Shown: positions 43,341 to 53,599 of the stretch, piece by piece
How positions within the stretch are numbered: the stretch's first letter is position 1
Layout of the letters: every line of letters starts with the position of its first letter
Source: CAYJFD01 sp964369605
Lineage (GTDB): Bacteria; Bacteroidota; Bacteroidia; Bacteroidales; UBA932
Direction: 5' to 3'
Assembly: GCA_964369605.1 (NCBI GenBank)
Contig: CAYJFD010000007.1
Span: 9,016 to 73,015 of the forward strand
Length of the DNA: 64,000 nt
Notes under the pieces: generated by a model
Told to the model about the DNA's origin: nothing
The model's database searches: none
What the model saw: only the letters and a program-made list of their open reading frames with translations
Position numbers and translations under genes: made by a program

Positions 43341-44627
43341 ATGCTAAAGTCCTGTATCTGCACTATTGGAGATGAAATCCTAATAGGCCAGATTGTCGAT
43401 ACTAACTCATCAATGATATCACAAGCTCTTAATTCTATAGGAGTTAAGGTGCAAAGTATGATATCGATAGCAGATGACCACGATGAAATTATAGAAAAAT
43501 TAGACTACGCATTAAGAAGTAATGATATCGTTATAGTAACTGGTGGCCTAGGTCCTACTAAAGATGACATCACTAAAGTAGCTCTAGCCCAGCTATATGG
43601 AACCAAAGAATTTGTTAGTCATAAAGGACAGTTAGAGATAATTGAGAGTCTACTATCGAAAAGAAATATTCCTCTGAATAATCTTAATATACTACAGGCA
43701 TCCATCCCTCTTGGCTCTGAAGTAATTCTTAATAATAACGGCACTGCCCCTGGTCTAGTATTTAATTTTAAAAAGGAGATTTACGAGCATAAGCCAGTAT
43801 TATATTCACTTCCAGGTGTTCCATTTGAAACAAAAGCGATGTTACCTACTATTTTAGATAGCATAGCTAAATCTAATGATTTACAACCAATTATACATAA
43901 AACAATATTTACATTTGGTTTAGGTGAGTCTATTTTAGCTGAAAGGATAGAACAGTGGGAAGATTCACTTCCCTCAGATATGCACCTAGCTTACCTACCA
44001 AATCCAAGTATAGGTGTTAGATTAAGATTATCCATATATAAGGACGAAGAAAATAATGCATTAGATCGTATAGAGAAAGAGTTTGAAAATTTAAAGCCCC
44101 TACTCGGAAATATCATATATGGAGAAGATGAATCTTCACTTCAAATAGCTATAGCAAACCTACTATTAGATAATAAGTTAACCCTATCCATAGCAGAGTC
44201 CTGTACTGGAGGTAAAATATCTGAATCCATCTGTTCATCCCCAGGAGCTTCTCAATATTATAGAGGCTCTGTTACATCCTATGATAATTCAATTAAAGAA
44301 TCTGTATTAGGGGTAAGCTCTGAAATAATACAAAAATACGGTGCTGTGAGTAAAGAATGTGCTGAAGCTATGGCATTAGGTGTTTTAGGCCTAATGAAGA
44401 CCGATTTCTCAGTGGCAACAACTGGTATAGCTGGTCCAAGTGGAGGCACAGAAACAAAACCTGTAGGCACTCTATGGGTCGCTTGTGCATACATCGATAA
44501 AACAGGCCAAAATCAAACGATATCGCGCACCTTCAATTTTTCTGGCACCAGAGTATTAAATATGGAGAGATTTGCTGCAAATGCGCTTAATTTCCTCCGT
44601 TTAGCACTGATTAATTATACAAGTTAA
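43341..44627 (+). CDS. cinA: CinA-family protein (molybdopterin-binding-like plus NMN-deamidase-like)
   Basis: 428 residues with both CinA domains. The N-terminal MoCF-like domain (CTIGDEILIGQIVDTNS, VTGGLGPTKDD) covers about 1-170. The C-terminal amidase domain covers about 265-420 (SIAESCTGGKISESI, ATTGIAGPSGGTETKPVGTLW). Characterised homologues hydrolyse ADP-ribose and deamidate nicotinamide mononucleotide, recycling pyridine nucleotides. The link to competence is historical. It ends flush against the convergent SDR gene. Confidence 0.94.
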   Translation: MLKSCICTIGDEILIGQIVDTNSSMISQALNSIGVKVQSMISIADDHDEIIEKLDYALRSNDIVIVTGGLGPTKDDITKVALAQLYGTKEFVSHKGQLEIIESLLSKRNIPLNNLNILQASIPLGSEVILNNNGTAPGLVFNFKKEIYEHKPVLYSLPGVPFETKAMLPTILDSIAKSNDLQPIIHKTIFTFGLGESILAERIEQWEDSLPSDMHLAYLPNPSIGVRLRLSIYKDEENNALDRIEKEFENLKPLLGNIIYGEDESSLQIAIANLLLDNKLTLSIAESCTGGKISESICSSPGASQYYRGSVTSYDNSIKESVLGVSSEIIQKYGAVSKECAEAMALGVLGLMKTDFSVATTGIAGPSGGTETKPVGTLWVACAYIDKTGQNQTISRTFNFSGTRVLNMERFAANALNFLRLALINYTS

Positions 44628-45392
44628 CTAGATATTCGATTTATTGAAAACTGTTGCTGAAGCTTGAGCTGTAGGCATAATCACCATATCATTGATATTT
44701 ACATGGGGAGGGCACGATAAAATATACATCATAGCGTCTGCAACATCTTCTGCTCTTAGAGGTTCAAACCCTAAGTATACATTTTTAGCTCTATCACTAT
44801 CTCCTTTAAATCTTACCTCTGAGAATTCAGTCTCGACCGCTCCAGGACATATCTGAGAGACTTTTATTCCAAATTTCACTAGATCTAAGCGAAGTCCCTG
44901 ACTAATAGCATCTACAGCATGTTTTGAGGCGCAATACACTGCCCCATTCGGATATACTTGCTTTCCAGCTATAGAGCAAACATTGATAATATGGCCATTT
45001 ATCTTGTTAGAAATCATACTCTTGGATACTATCTTTGAAACATAAAGTAAACCTTTAACATTTGTATCTAACATTCTCTCCCAATCTTCTAATACTCCGT
45101 CTTGAATCGGATCTAAGCCAACTGCTAGACCAGCATTATTTATTAAGATTTTTATATTACTCCATTCTTTAGGTAAACTTAGTAAATTACTCTCTACTTG
45201 TGAATTATCTCGCACATCAAAACATAACGAAAGAACATCTACCCCTAAGTTAATCAACTCAGATTTCAATTCTTCTAGCCTATCATTTCGTCTTCCTGTG
45301 ATGATTAAATTATAATTTGCTTTTGCTAGACTTACCGCCATAGCTCTACCTATTCCTGAAGTAACACCTGTTACCAATGCTATCTCTCTCAT
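44628..45392 (-). CDS. Short-chain dehydrogenase/reductase, YdfG-like
   Basis: 254 residues. A Rossmann glycine motif (VTGVTSGIGRAMA), NNAGLAVGLDP and the catalytic YCASKH with an upstream serine are present. The closest pattern is the YdfG group of NADP-dependent 3-hydroxy-acid/serine dehydrogenases. The substrate is not certain. It is the last gene of a long minus-strand run starting at 54343. Confidence 0.9.
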   Translation of the reverse strand: MREIALVTGVTSGIGRAMAVSLAKANYNLIITGRRNDRLEELKSELINLGVDVLSLCFDVRDNSQVESNLLSLPKEWSNIKILINNAGLAVGLDPIQDGVLEDWERMLDTNVKGLLYVSKIVSKSMISNKINGHIINVCSIAGKQVYPNGAVYCASKHAVDAISQGLRLDLVKFGIKVSQICPGAVETEFSEVRFKGDSDRAKNVYLGFEPLRAEDVADAMMYILSCPPHVNINDMVIMPTAQASATVFNKSNI

Positions 45393-45403
45393 AACTGTAA
45401 TTT

Positions 45404-46165
45404 TTATTTTAAACTTCTTTGACGAGTCGCTTCATAAAGGAAAATCGAAGCAGCAACTGACACGTTTAATGAACCTATATCTCCAACCATAGGAATTTTA
45501 CCTAAAGTATCACATAAGGTTAATACTGAACTTGAAATTCCTTTTCCTTCAGACCCCATAACGATGGCTGTTGGAAGAGTTAAATCTATATCCGATAAGA
45601 ATGTATCTGTCTTTTCTGATGCCCCTACTATCTGAAAGCCATTTTGCTTTAAATGATATATTGCAATTCTAAGATTTTGTACTCTTGCTGTATCAATTCT
45701 TAGAAGAGCGCCTGCAGAAGCTTTAATTCCATCAGCATTAATAGCTGCTCCTCCCTTTGCAGGTACTATAATACCTGAGGCTCCAGCGCACTCTGCACTT
45801 CTTGCGATAGCTCCTAGATTTCTTACATCACTCACTCCGTCTAATAATACAAAAATTGGAGCTCTTTTTGTCATTAGAGCCCTATCTACCATCTCTTCAA
45901 GAGGTACATAGTTTAATTTAGCGATAACTGCTATAACTCCTTGGTGTGAACCTTTAGTTACTCTATTTAAACGTTCTACCGGAACAAAAGAGCAAGGAAT
46001 GCCTTTTGACTCTAATAAACTTAGTAATTCTCTAAACATTGGACTTTCTAAACCCTGCTTAAACATTACTTTTTCGATCTCCTTTCCAGCTAACACTGCT
46101 TCTTGAACAGGTCTAATTCCAAAAAGATAATTCTTTTTTACTTCTACATTTTGTGTTTCTTCCAT
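45404..46165 (-). CDS. rlmB: 23S rRNA 2'-O-methyltransferase RlmB-like
   Basis: 253 residues. An N-terminal L30e-like substrate domain (LFGIRPVQEAVLAGKEIEKV) is followed by the SPOUT core with LLDGVSDVRNLGAIARSAEC, VMGSEGKGIS and IPMVGDIGSLNVSVAASIF. This layout is RlmB, which methylates G2251 (E. coli numbering) in the ribosomal P loop. It lies 18 bases after the ABC-F gene. Confidence 0.92.
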   Translation of the reverse strand: MEETQNVEVKKNYLFGIRPVQEAVLAGKEIEKVMFKQGLESPMFRELLSLLESKGIPCSFVPVERLNRVTKGSHQGVIAVIAKLNYVPLEEMVDRALMTKRAPIFVLLDGVSDVRNLGAIARSAECAGASGIIVPAKGGAAINADGIKASAGALLRIDTARVQNLRIAIYHLKQNGFQIVGASEKTDTFLSDIDLTLPTAIVMGSEGKGISSSVLTLCDTLGKIPMVGDIGSLNVSVAASIFLYEATRQRSLK

Positions 46166-46183
46166 CTTATGATTATTAAGGGT

Positions 46184-48112
46184 TTAACTATTATTATCGA
46201 AATCTAACCACTCTTCCATGTGTGAGTCTAATCTATTCTTTAGCTCCACATAATCAGCCGTAAGTTTCTCTATATCTTTTGGTTCCAAACAATTATTTAG
46301 TTTTAATTCTATCTCAGTAATAGCAGCTTCTACATCCGAAATTTTCTTTTCAAGGGCCTCTTGCTGCTTCTGTTTTTTACGTAGTTCTTTCTGCTCTAAA
46401 AAACTTAGCTTACTCTCACTTTGCTTTACTTCCACTCTTTTCTCCACTTCCTTCAAAGGAGGATTTAATTTTTCTATCTCTTTTAAAGACTCTAACTTCC
46501 TGTGTTGAAGGAAATCATCTATTCCCCCTAGAAACTCTTTTACTTTTCCATCTCTAAACTCATATACTTTATCTACAAGCCCTTCTAGAAAGTCTCTGTC
46601 GTGTGAAACAAGTATCACAGTTCCATCATAAGAGCAAAGAGCCTGTTTAATAATCTCTTTTGAGCGTATATCCATATGATTCGTCGGCTCATCGAGTATT
46701 AATAGATTATAAGGATTGAGCATTAATTTAGCCATAGCCAGCCTTGAACGCTCTCCTCCACTGAGCACCCCTACTTTCTTATCTATATCATCTCCTTTAA
46801 ATAAAAAGGCCGCTAATATATCTCTTAGTTTTGTTCGAATATCTCCTACAGCTATTTGATCAAGTGTATCCCATACAGTAAGGTTCTTATCTAGTATATC
46901 CTCCTGATTTTGAGCAAAATATCCATAATTTACATTATAACCTACTTCCGCTGTACCGGATATGGGAAACAACTCTGAGGTAATATGCTTGACCATCGTA
47001 CTTTTTCCTTCTCCATTTCGTCCTAAAAAGGCTACTTTCTGTCCTCTTTCAATAGATAAATCAACCTTTGAGAAAACTATTTTCTCCCCATTCTTAGAAA
47101 GATATCCACCACTTAAGTCCTTGGTTTGAAAAACGACATTTCCTGACCTTGGTGATGGCGGAAATTTTATATTCAGAGAACTTATATCGTCCTCATCTAT
47201 AGAAATTCTATCTACCTTATCTAAAGCTTTAATTCTTGATTGAACTTGATTCGATTTAGTAGCTTTATATCTAAAGCGTTCTATAAATTCTTCAGTCTTC
47301 TCAATCATTTTTTGCTGATTTGCATAGGCCGCCTGCTGCTGAGAAATCCTAAGTGAACGTAATTCTTTATATTGTGTATACGGTACCTTATAATCGTAAA
47401 CCTTACCCAGCATTACCTCTATGGTTCTCTTTGTAACTGCATCTAGAAATCTTCTATCGTGAGACACTAAGATTAGTGCACCACTATAAGCTCGTAGATA
47501 ATCTTCTAACCATTGTATTGACTCGATATCAAGGTGGTTTGTTGGCTCATCTAGTAGTATCACATCTGGTCTTCTCAATAGAACTTTAGCTAGTTCTACA
47601 CGCATATTCCACCCCTGGGAGAAAGTAGATCTACTTCTATGTAAATCTTCCTTTCTAAAGCCTAGTCCCAACAAAGTTCTCTCTGCTTGTAATTCAGGGG
47701 AATCTGAGTTAATCATTCTTAACCTCTCAGTGATATCATTGAGCTCCACTATTAACTCCGAATAGGATTCTGACTCATAATCATTTCGTATATCTATCTG
47801 ATTATTAATCTCTTTAACCCTATCATTTAAAGCAAAAATATCACCAAAAGCTAGCATAGTATCTTCCAAAATAGTCCTATGTTTTGGATAGTCCATTATC
47901 TGTGGAAGGTATGCTAATTTTAAATCAGATGGCATACTAACCCTACCTAGTGATGGCGACTCTAGTCCCATTATTAATTTCATAATAGTAGACTTACCTG
48001 CTCCATTTTTCCCCACTAGGGCAACATGCTCACCTTCAGAAATGTGAAAATTTAACTGATCGAGCAGTGTATATGCACCAAAACTTACACTTAAGTCTTC
48101 AATTGAAATCAT
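46184..48112 (-). CDS. ABC-F family ATP-binding protein
   Basis: 642 residues with two ABC modules and no membrane segments. Walker A motifs are GKNGAGKST and GRNGEGKST. Signatures are FSQGWNMRVELAKVLL and LSGGERSRLAMAKLM. The inter-domain linker (about 240-310, rich in charge) is the P-site tRNA interaction motif region. A C-terminal coiled coil of about 100 residues is of the Uup type. ABC-F proteins act on the ribosome to restart stalled translation. A specific antibiotic resistance role is not indicated. It is flanked by translation genes rlmB and valS. Confidence 0.93.
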   Translation of the reverse strand: MISIEDLSVSFGAYTLLDQLNFHISEGEHVALVGKNGAGKSTIMKLIMGLESPSLGRVSMPSDLKLAYLPQIMDYPKHRTILEDTMLAFGDIFALNDRVKEINNQIDIRNDYESESYSELIVELNDITERLRMINSDSPELQAERTLLGLGFRKEDLHRSRSTFSQGWNMRVELAKVLLRRPDVILLDEPTNHLDIESIQWLEDYLRAYSGALILVSHDRRFLDAVTKRTIEVMLGKVYDYKVPYTQYKELRSLRISQQQAAYANQQKMIEKTEEFIERFRYKATKSNQVQSRIKALDKVDRISIDEDDISSLNIKFPPSPRSGNVVFQTKDLSGGYLSKNGEKIVFSKVDLSIERGQKVAFLGRNGEGKSTMVKHITSELFPISGTAEVGYNVNYGYFAQNQEDILDKNLTVWDTLDQIAVGDIRTKLRDILAAFLFKGDDIDKKVGVLSGGERSRLAMAKLMLNPYNLLILDEPTNHMDIRSKEIIKQALCSYDGTVILVSHDRDFLEGLVDKVYEFRDGKVKEFLGGIDDFLQHRKLESLKEIEKLNPPLKEVEKRVEVKQSESKLSFLEQKELRKKQKQQEALEKKISDVEAAITEIELKLNNCLEPKDIEKLTADYVELKNRLDSHMEEWLDFDNNS

Positions 48113-48120
48113 ATAACTTA

Positions 48121-48531
48121 TTAATTATGCTTTCTGTACGTATCTATAAAGAACTGAGGAGCCCTACATGGCCTTCCAGTACTTTTATTCGTGAAACCTA
48201 TAACGACTTCGCCCTCACACAATAGGACATCATTCTCATTGTTGAAAATCTGATTTTTCACTCGAATCTTTGCCATAGGCTCCTGCTCAATTATTGACAC
48301 GATTCTTAAAGTATCACCCATACGAGCTGAAGCCTTATATACTGCTTCAACGTTGACTACAGGTAGTGAATACCCCTCATTTTCAATTCGTTCAATGGGT
48401 AATCCCATATCTTTAAGTAAATGAGTACGACCTAGTTCAAAATATCTAATATAATTTGAATGATGCACTATTCCCATCAAATCCGTCTCATAAAAACGTA
48501 CATCAACTACTACTTCAGATTTACAAGCCAT
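48121..48531 (-). CDS. YbgC/4-hydroxybenzoyl-CoA thioesterase family acyl-CoA thioesterase
   Basis: 136 residues, one hotdog domain. The active-site segment FYETDLMGIVHHSNYIRYFELGR carries the catalytic aspartate of this family. It hydrolyses short to medium acyl-CoA thioesters. It lies 8 bases before the ABC-F gene and 4 bases after valS, so it is embedded in the operon. Confidence 0.92.
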   Translation of the reverse strand: MACKSEVVVDVRFYETDLMGIVHHSNYIRYFELGRTHLLKDMGLPIERIENEGYSLPVVNVEAVYKASARMGDTLRIVSIIEQEPMAKIRVKNQIFNNENDVLLCEGEVVIGFTNKSTGRPCRAPQFFIDTYRKHN

Positions 48532-48535
48532 AAAT

Positions 48536-51184
48536 TTAAGCTTTTAATAGTGCAATATTATTTCTTAAATTCTCTAGCTTAGTTAGTGCATCGCTTTGTT
48601 TCTTCTTTTCCATAGCCACAACTGCCTCTTTAGCATTAGCCATAAATTTTTCATTTGAAAGCTTTGCCTCTACCCCTTTAAGAAACTTCTCTAGGTGTGC
48701 TATTTCTGCTTCCATTTTTGAAATTTCTTCTGCAGCATCAACTAAACCTTCAAGAGGTACAAAGAATTCTATTGTACCAACAGTAAATCTCGAACCTGAA
48801 ATACTTTGATCAAATGCTTGAACGTGATTTACTTCTGTGATATTAGCCATCTTCTTAACTAGAATTAGAAGTTCCATAGGGAAAGCTCCTTTTATATTTA
48901 AGTTAAGTGCATCTTTTGGCGATAGGCCTTTTGATTGTCTAATATTTCTTATCGAAGCAATAGTCGATATTACTAATTCAAAACTTGAGATAATTTCTTT
49001 ATCTACTTGTATACTATTAGGTAACATTTCAAGCATAATAGTATCACCATTATTTCTCTCAGCTATATTTTGCCATAATTCTTCAGTAATAAATGGCATA
49101 ATAGGATGTAAAATCTTAAGAAGAGCATCAAGATACTCAATAGTCGCATTATAAGTTTGTCTATCTATTGGCTGTCCAAATTCTGGCTTGATTATCTCAA
49201 GATACCAAGCGCAGAAGTCATCCCAGAATAATTTATACATTGACATTAATGCATCAGAAAGTCTAAATTTCTCAAAGTGATCATTAATTTCAATTATAGA
49301 ATTCGATAATTTATTCTTGAACCATTTTACTGCTATAGCAGAATGCTCAGACTGCTCTTTATCAACTACTTCCCAGCCCTTAACTAATCTATAAGCATTC
49401 CAAACCTTATTACAGAAATTTCTTCCTTGTTCTACCTGAGATTCATCAAATAAAATATCATTTCCAGCTGCACTACACAACAACATACCCATCCTAACTC
49501 CATCTGCTCCGTATTGAGCTATTAAATCAAGAGGATCAGGTGAGTTACCTAGCGATTTAGACATCTTACGTCCTTGCTTGTCTCTTACGATTCCAGTAAG
49601 ATAGATATTCTTAAATGGAATATCTTGACAGAATTCGTTACCCGCCATTACCATACGTGCTACCCAAAAGAATAAAATTTCAGGAGCAGTAATTAGGTCG
49701 TTAGTTGGGTAATAATATGCTAGGTCAGCATTTGCTTCTTTACTAGGATTACCTGCTTTTTCTGCATCAAATACAGATATTGGCCATAGCCATGATGAAA
49801 ACCAAGTATCAAGAACATCAGGATCTTGCTTTAAATCATCTAAAGTATAGCTTGAGTCTATTTCTTTTGCTTTAACTAGAGCTTCTTCTATACTCTTAGC
49901 TACAACAAACTTACCGTTAGGAAGATAATATGCAGGGATTTGCTGTCCCCACCATAGTTGACGAGAAACACACCAGTCACGAACATTCTCCATCCAGTGA
50001 CGATAGGTGTTTTTATACTTCTCTGGAATCATTTTAATCTTTCCGCTTTCTACTCTCTCTAGTGCATCAACAGCTAAATCTTCCATTTTTAAGAACCACT
50101 GTAGTGACAACCTTGGCTCTATCACAGCATTAGTACGCTCTGAATAACCAACTTGTGAAGTATAATCTTCTTCCTTTTCCAAATGAGATAACTCCACTAG
50201 CATCTTAACGATTTTCTTTCTAGCTACGAATCTATCTTCACCTACTAGGATGATTGCATCTTCATTCAAACGTCCGTTTTTGTCGATAATATCTATTACT
50301 GGTAAGTTATGTCTTATTCCTATCTCGTAGTCATTAATATCGTGAGCCGGTGTAACTTTTAAACATCCTGTACCAAAATCCATAGCAACATAAGAATCCT
50401 CTATTACAGGAATTTCTCTATTCACTAATGGTATAAGTACTTTTTTACCCTTAAGGTGTGTAAATCTCTCATCTTCAGGGTTAATACAGATAGCAGAATC
50501 CGCCATGATAGTTTCAGGACGAGTAGTAGCTATTACAATATAATCTGCTGTAGGATTCCCAGCACCATCTGAGATGAAATACTTGATATAGTATAACTTA
50601 GATGCGGTCTCCTTATGTATTACTTCCTCATCACTAACAGCTGTTAAAGACTGAGGGTCCCAGTTAACCATTCTTACTCCACGATAAATATATCCTTTTT
50701 CATAAAAGTAAACGAAGGTAGAGATTACTGCCTCACTCAGTGCAGGATCCATAGTGAATTTAGTTCTGTCCCAATCACAAGATGCACCTAGTTTCTTTAA
50801 CTGCTCTAGGATAATCCCTCCGTGCTTTTCTTTCCACTCCCAAGCATGCTTCATAAACTCATCTCGAGTAAGAGAAGATTTCTCGATACCCTCCTCTTTA
50901 AGTTTTGCAACTACCTTAGCTTCAGTCGCTATAGAAGCGTGATCTGTACCAGGCACCCAGCAAGCATTTTTGCCTTGCATTCTTGCCCTTCTTACTAATA
51001 CATCCTGAATAGTATTATTCAACATGTGTCCCATATGTAATACACCTGTCACATTAGGTGGAGGGATTACTATTGAATAGGCCTCACGATGGTCAGGCTC
51101 AGAATGAAAATATTTGTTTTCCAGCCAATAAGAGTACCATTTGTCTTCTACTTCTGCTGGTGAGTATTTTACTGAAAGTTCCAT
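48536..51184 (-). CDS. valS: Valyl-tRNA synthetase
   Basis: 882 residues, normal length. The class I signature motifs are HMGH in PPNVTGVLHMGHMLNN and KMSKS in GRKMSKSLGNSPDP. The editing domain (TTRPETIMADSA), DWCVSRQLWWGQQIPAY and a C-terminal coiled coil typical of ValRS are present. It charges tRNA-Val and clears misacylated threonine. The start overlaps the end of the upstream methyltransferase by 16 bases. Confidence 0.98.
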   Translation of the reverse strand: MELSVKYSPAEVEDKWYSYWLENKYFHSEPDHREAYSIVIPPPNVTGVLHMGHMLNNTIQDVLVRRARMQGKNACWVPGTDHASIATEAKVVAKLKEEGIEKSSLTRDEFMKHAWEWKEKHGGIILEQLKKLGASCDWDRTKFTMDPALSEAVISTFVYFYEKGYIYRGVRMVNWDPQSLTAVSDEEVIHKETASKLYYIKYFISDGAGNPTADYIVIATTRPETIMADSAICINPEDERFTHLKGKKVLIPLVNREIPVIEDSYVAMDFGTGCLKVTPAHDINDYEIGIRHNLPVIDIIDKNGRLNEDAIILVGEDRFVARKKIVKMLVELSHLEKEEDYTSQVGYSERTNAVIEPRLSLQWFLKMEDLAVDALERVESGKIKMIPEKYKNTYRHWMENVRDWCVSRQLWWGQQIPAYYLPNGKFVVAKSIEEALVKAKEIDSSYTLDDLKQDPDVLDTWFSSWLWPISVFDAEKAGNPSKEANADLAYYYPTNDLITAPEILFFWVARMVMAGNEFCQDIPFKNIYLTGIVRDKQGRKMSKSLGNSPDPLDLIAQYGADGVRMGMLLCSAAGNDILFDESQVEQGRNFCNKVWNAYRLVKGWEVVDKEQSEHSAIAVKWFKNKLSNSIIEINDHFEKFRLSDALMSMYKLFWDDFCAWYLEIIKPEFGQPIDRQTYNATIEYLDALLKILHPIMPFITEELWQNIAERNNGDTIMLEMLPNSIQVDKEIISSFELVISTIASIRNIRQSKGLSPKDALNLNIKGAFPMELLILVKKMANITEVNHVQAFDQSISGSRFTVGTIEFFVPLEGLVDAAEEISKMEAEIAHLEKFLKGVEAKLSNEKFMANAKEAVVAMEKKKQSDALTKLENLRNNIALLKA

Positions 51185-52017
51185 GATTTTTTATCTTTAT
51201 CTATAGCTGGCAAAGATAAAAAAAACCACGATGAGGTGCAAAAGAAATTGCGTAGATAAGGTATAGATGCAAAAGTTTTTTGCAATATCCTAGGCTTCAG
51301 GCCAAATTTGGCTTCGTAATGAGGATTAATAAAGAAATATCTAGCATCTAATATGTCATAATTACATGCATTTGATATTTTTATGAAAGTTTCAATTGAA
51401 AGGCCTGTACTTTTAATTTCTAATAATTCTTCTACCCTGCTTGTTGCCTCTCCAAAAATCCGCAGCAGTAATTTGTAAGAAAATTTAGGCAATAAATGAA
51501 TATAGGGCATTTTTGAGACAAAACGACTCCTTGCTATCTGTTGATGCCCTCCAAATGGCATCTGCCAAGGAGGAAAGGCGAAGAATATTTTTCCATCACT
51601 CTTTAAAAAGTCTTTACAATTAAGAAAAAATTGAACTTTATCTCCGATATGTTCTATCACATCATGAACCATAATTAGATCAAAACTATTCTCTAGCGTT
51701 CTAATCTCAAAAATATCTGATGATATGAAGTTAAAATCCATTTTCACTCCTGATACAAGTTGTTCATTTTCAAAGAATAACCTTGCATTTTCTATCTTAT
51801 TGCCAGCTAAGTCTACTCCGCACACCTTAGCTCCAAGCTTTGCAAAAGGCAATAAGTTTCCCCCTTCACCACATCCTATTTCTAATACAGAAAAATCACT
51901 CAAGCTTTCTTTATCTAGACCTTCAAAGAAAGTTAGCACATAATCTAGGTAATACTTCTCACTAGTATGCGCTAGTTCATTAAAATAAACCTTCCTATCT
52001 TTATGTCTTTCTTGCAT
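51169..52017 (-). CDS. Class I SAM-dependent methyltransferase
   Basis: 282 residues. Motif I is VLEIGCGEGGNLLPFAKLGA, then VDLAG, and a later MVHDVIEHIGDK, so the Rossmann methyltransferase fold is clear. The target (lipid, sugar or small molecule) cannot be told. The C-terminal half is longer than a minimal methyltransferase and includes FAFPPWQMPFGGHQ. The start codon shares one base with the stop of the PCMD lipoprotein gene (TAATG arrangement). Confidence 0.87.
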   Translation of the reverse strand: MQERHKDRKVYFNELAHTSEKYYLDYVLTFFEGLDKESLSDFSVLEIGCGEGGNLLPFAKLGAKVCGVDLAGNKIENARLFFENEQLVSGVKMDFNFISSDIFEIRTLENSFDLIMVHDVIEHIGDKVQFFLNCKDFLKSDGKIFFAFPPWQMPFGGHQQIARSRFVSKMPYIHLLPKFSYKLLLRIFGEATSRVEELLEIKSTGLSIETFIKISNACNYDILDARYFFINPHYEAKFGLKPRILQKTFASIPYLRNFFCTSSWFFLSLPAIDKDKKSWNFQ

Positions 52018-53579
52018 TAGTATATAAGTTCAAATTCATCAACTAATAACAAACTTCCTACTCCTCCTGTAAAATAGTCCGCATAACGACTTGAAGCGGC
52101 TACTATCATAATATACTTAGGCTTTCTTGTGTCTCGATACTCTAAGTCAATTTGAAACTCCTGATAATCTAGCACTTCCTCCGAGCCTATAAACTCAGCA
52201 TAGGCTATTACATCTGGATCATTTTGAAAATCGACAAAATTAGCCTCTCCCGTATTTACTGTATAAGGAGCTTCCCAGTCCATTAAAGCTATAAAAATGT
52301 GAGCCTGATCCATAGTTCCTAATTTATCAGTATATGGCTCATCTGCCTTATTGATGGTTTTCGGACTATATTTATAATATCCTTTCAAGGAAGTAGGCCT
52401 ACCAGTGAATGGGCGTCCCCAGTCTAATAAAGCATTAAATACCACTAATTTATCGAATTTGCCTGTAAAGACACTACCACCAGCAAATTTTCCAAAAACT
52501 GTTTTTGATTCGAGTCTTGCTGCTCTTTTCCCGTCACCACTTAGAGCTAAGTCTGTATCCTCTGGGGATGTTGGGTTCACTTCGCTTAATGTATTTGCAC
52601 CTGGATTACCTGAATCCCAAAAGTATGCATCTTCAAGATTAAGATTTGGGTACCAATTTTTATCTTTCTTTATCCAGTTATCAAAACCAAGGTTAGGAAC
52701 ATTTACGATTTCTTCTGTTGTAAAGTTTAATTCTTGCCCTTCTACTTCAGCTGAATAAGCAGTATAGGTATACTCTGTTAGTGGCTCTAAATCTGATATT
52801 TGTACATTAAAATTCTTACCATCTATTTTAATATTTTCTGATGAAACTATTATCCACTCTTTGTCACTCACTTTTTTATATTTAAAGCCAAATTCAGTAG
52901 TATTTAGTGAGACTTGTCCGAACAAAATAGCTCTTTTTGCATAGGCATCTGCTGGTAATGTTGTAACCTCCTGTAGGGATTTAAGATTCTCAGCCACTAC
53001 CGTCCAACTCTGTTTCTCGCCTCTGTAGTCTAGTTCAAACGTTTGTTCTCTAGAGTAATCGCTGATTTTTGTTGGATCTGGGGTAATCGTAGAGCCTTCT
53101 TGTCCTAACTTATAGCTTAAAACTTTTACATCCTCCCTACTTACACCACTTGCTAGATAAAAAGTTACTTTCTTTTCAGAAACTGATATTGCAGCAAGGT
53201 CTGCCTCATCTTCTACTATAAAATATCTTTCTATCTCTTGAGTTGCAGTAAGCGTCCATTCATAAAACTGTCCAGGATAGGTTTCTATTACAAGAGTTAA
53301 GGGCATAGAAAGATCAAGTATATCATCTAAAGCTGTAGTTAAAGTAGCTTCTTGAGTCAGCTCTATATTAAGCAGTTCTACTTCCTTAATATATACACTT
53401 TCATCTAACTGAACGGTAAGAATTCTTTCTTGATAATCTATTTGTGCGTCACCGATTTGACCCTTTAGCTCTATATCCTCTATCGCGCCTTCTAATCTTG
53501 GATAAGGGATGTCATTTTCAATACAAGAAGACAAATTAAGAAACGTAAATAATATTAAAGTCTTTATTAAATTTTTCAT
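52017..53579 (-). CDS. PCMD-domain lipoprotein
   Basis: 520 residues. A lipoprotein signal ends at C19 (FLNLSSC), so the protein is likely anchored in the outer membrane or exposed on the surface. N-terminal immunoglobulin-like segments (about 35-200, with LVIETYPGQFYEWTLTA) precede a jelly-roll-like domain at about 300-520 (FDNWIKKDKNWYPNLN, WDSGNPGANTLSEV, VDEFELIY) that matches the putative carbohydrate metabolism domain family. It probably binds or processes glycans or surface polymer. The outer-membrane protein gene lies 20 bases upstream. Confidence 0.82.
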   Translation of the reverse strand: MKNLIKTLILFTFLNLSSCIENDIPYPRLEGAIEDIELKGQIGDAQIDYQERILTVQLDESVYIKEVELLNIELTQEATLTTALDDILDLSMPLTLVIETYPGQFYEWTLTATQEIERYFIVEDEADLAAISVSEKKVTFYLASGVSREDVKVLSYKLGQEGSTITPDPTKISDYSREQTFELDYRGEKQSWTVVAENLKSLQEVTTLPADAYAKRAILFGQVSLNTTEFGFKYKKVSDKEWIIVSSENIKIDGKNFNVQISDLEPLTEYTYTAYSAEVEGQELNFTTEEIVNVPNLGFDNWIKKDKNWYPNLNLEDAYFWDSGNPGANTLSEVNPTSPEDTDLALSGDGKRAARLESKTVFGKFAGGSVFTGKFDKLVVFNALLDWGRPFTGRPTSLKGYYKYSPKTINKADEPYTDKLGTMDQAHIFIALMDWEAPYTVNTGEANFVDFQNDPDVIAYAEFIGSEEVLDYQEFQIDLEYRDTRKPKYIMIVAASSRYADYFTGGVGSLLLVDEFELIY

Positions 53580-53599
53580 TTTCAGATGTAAATTTGTTA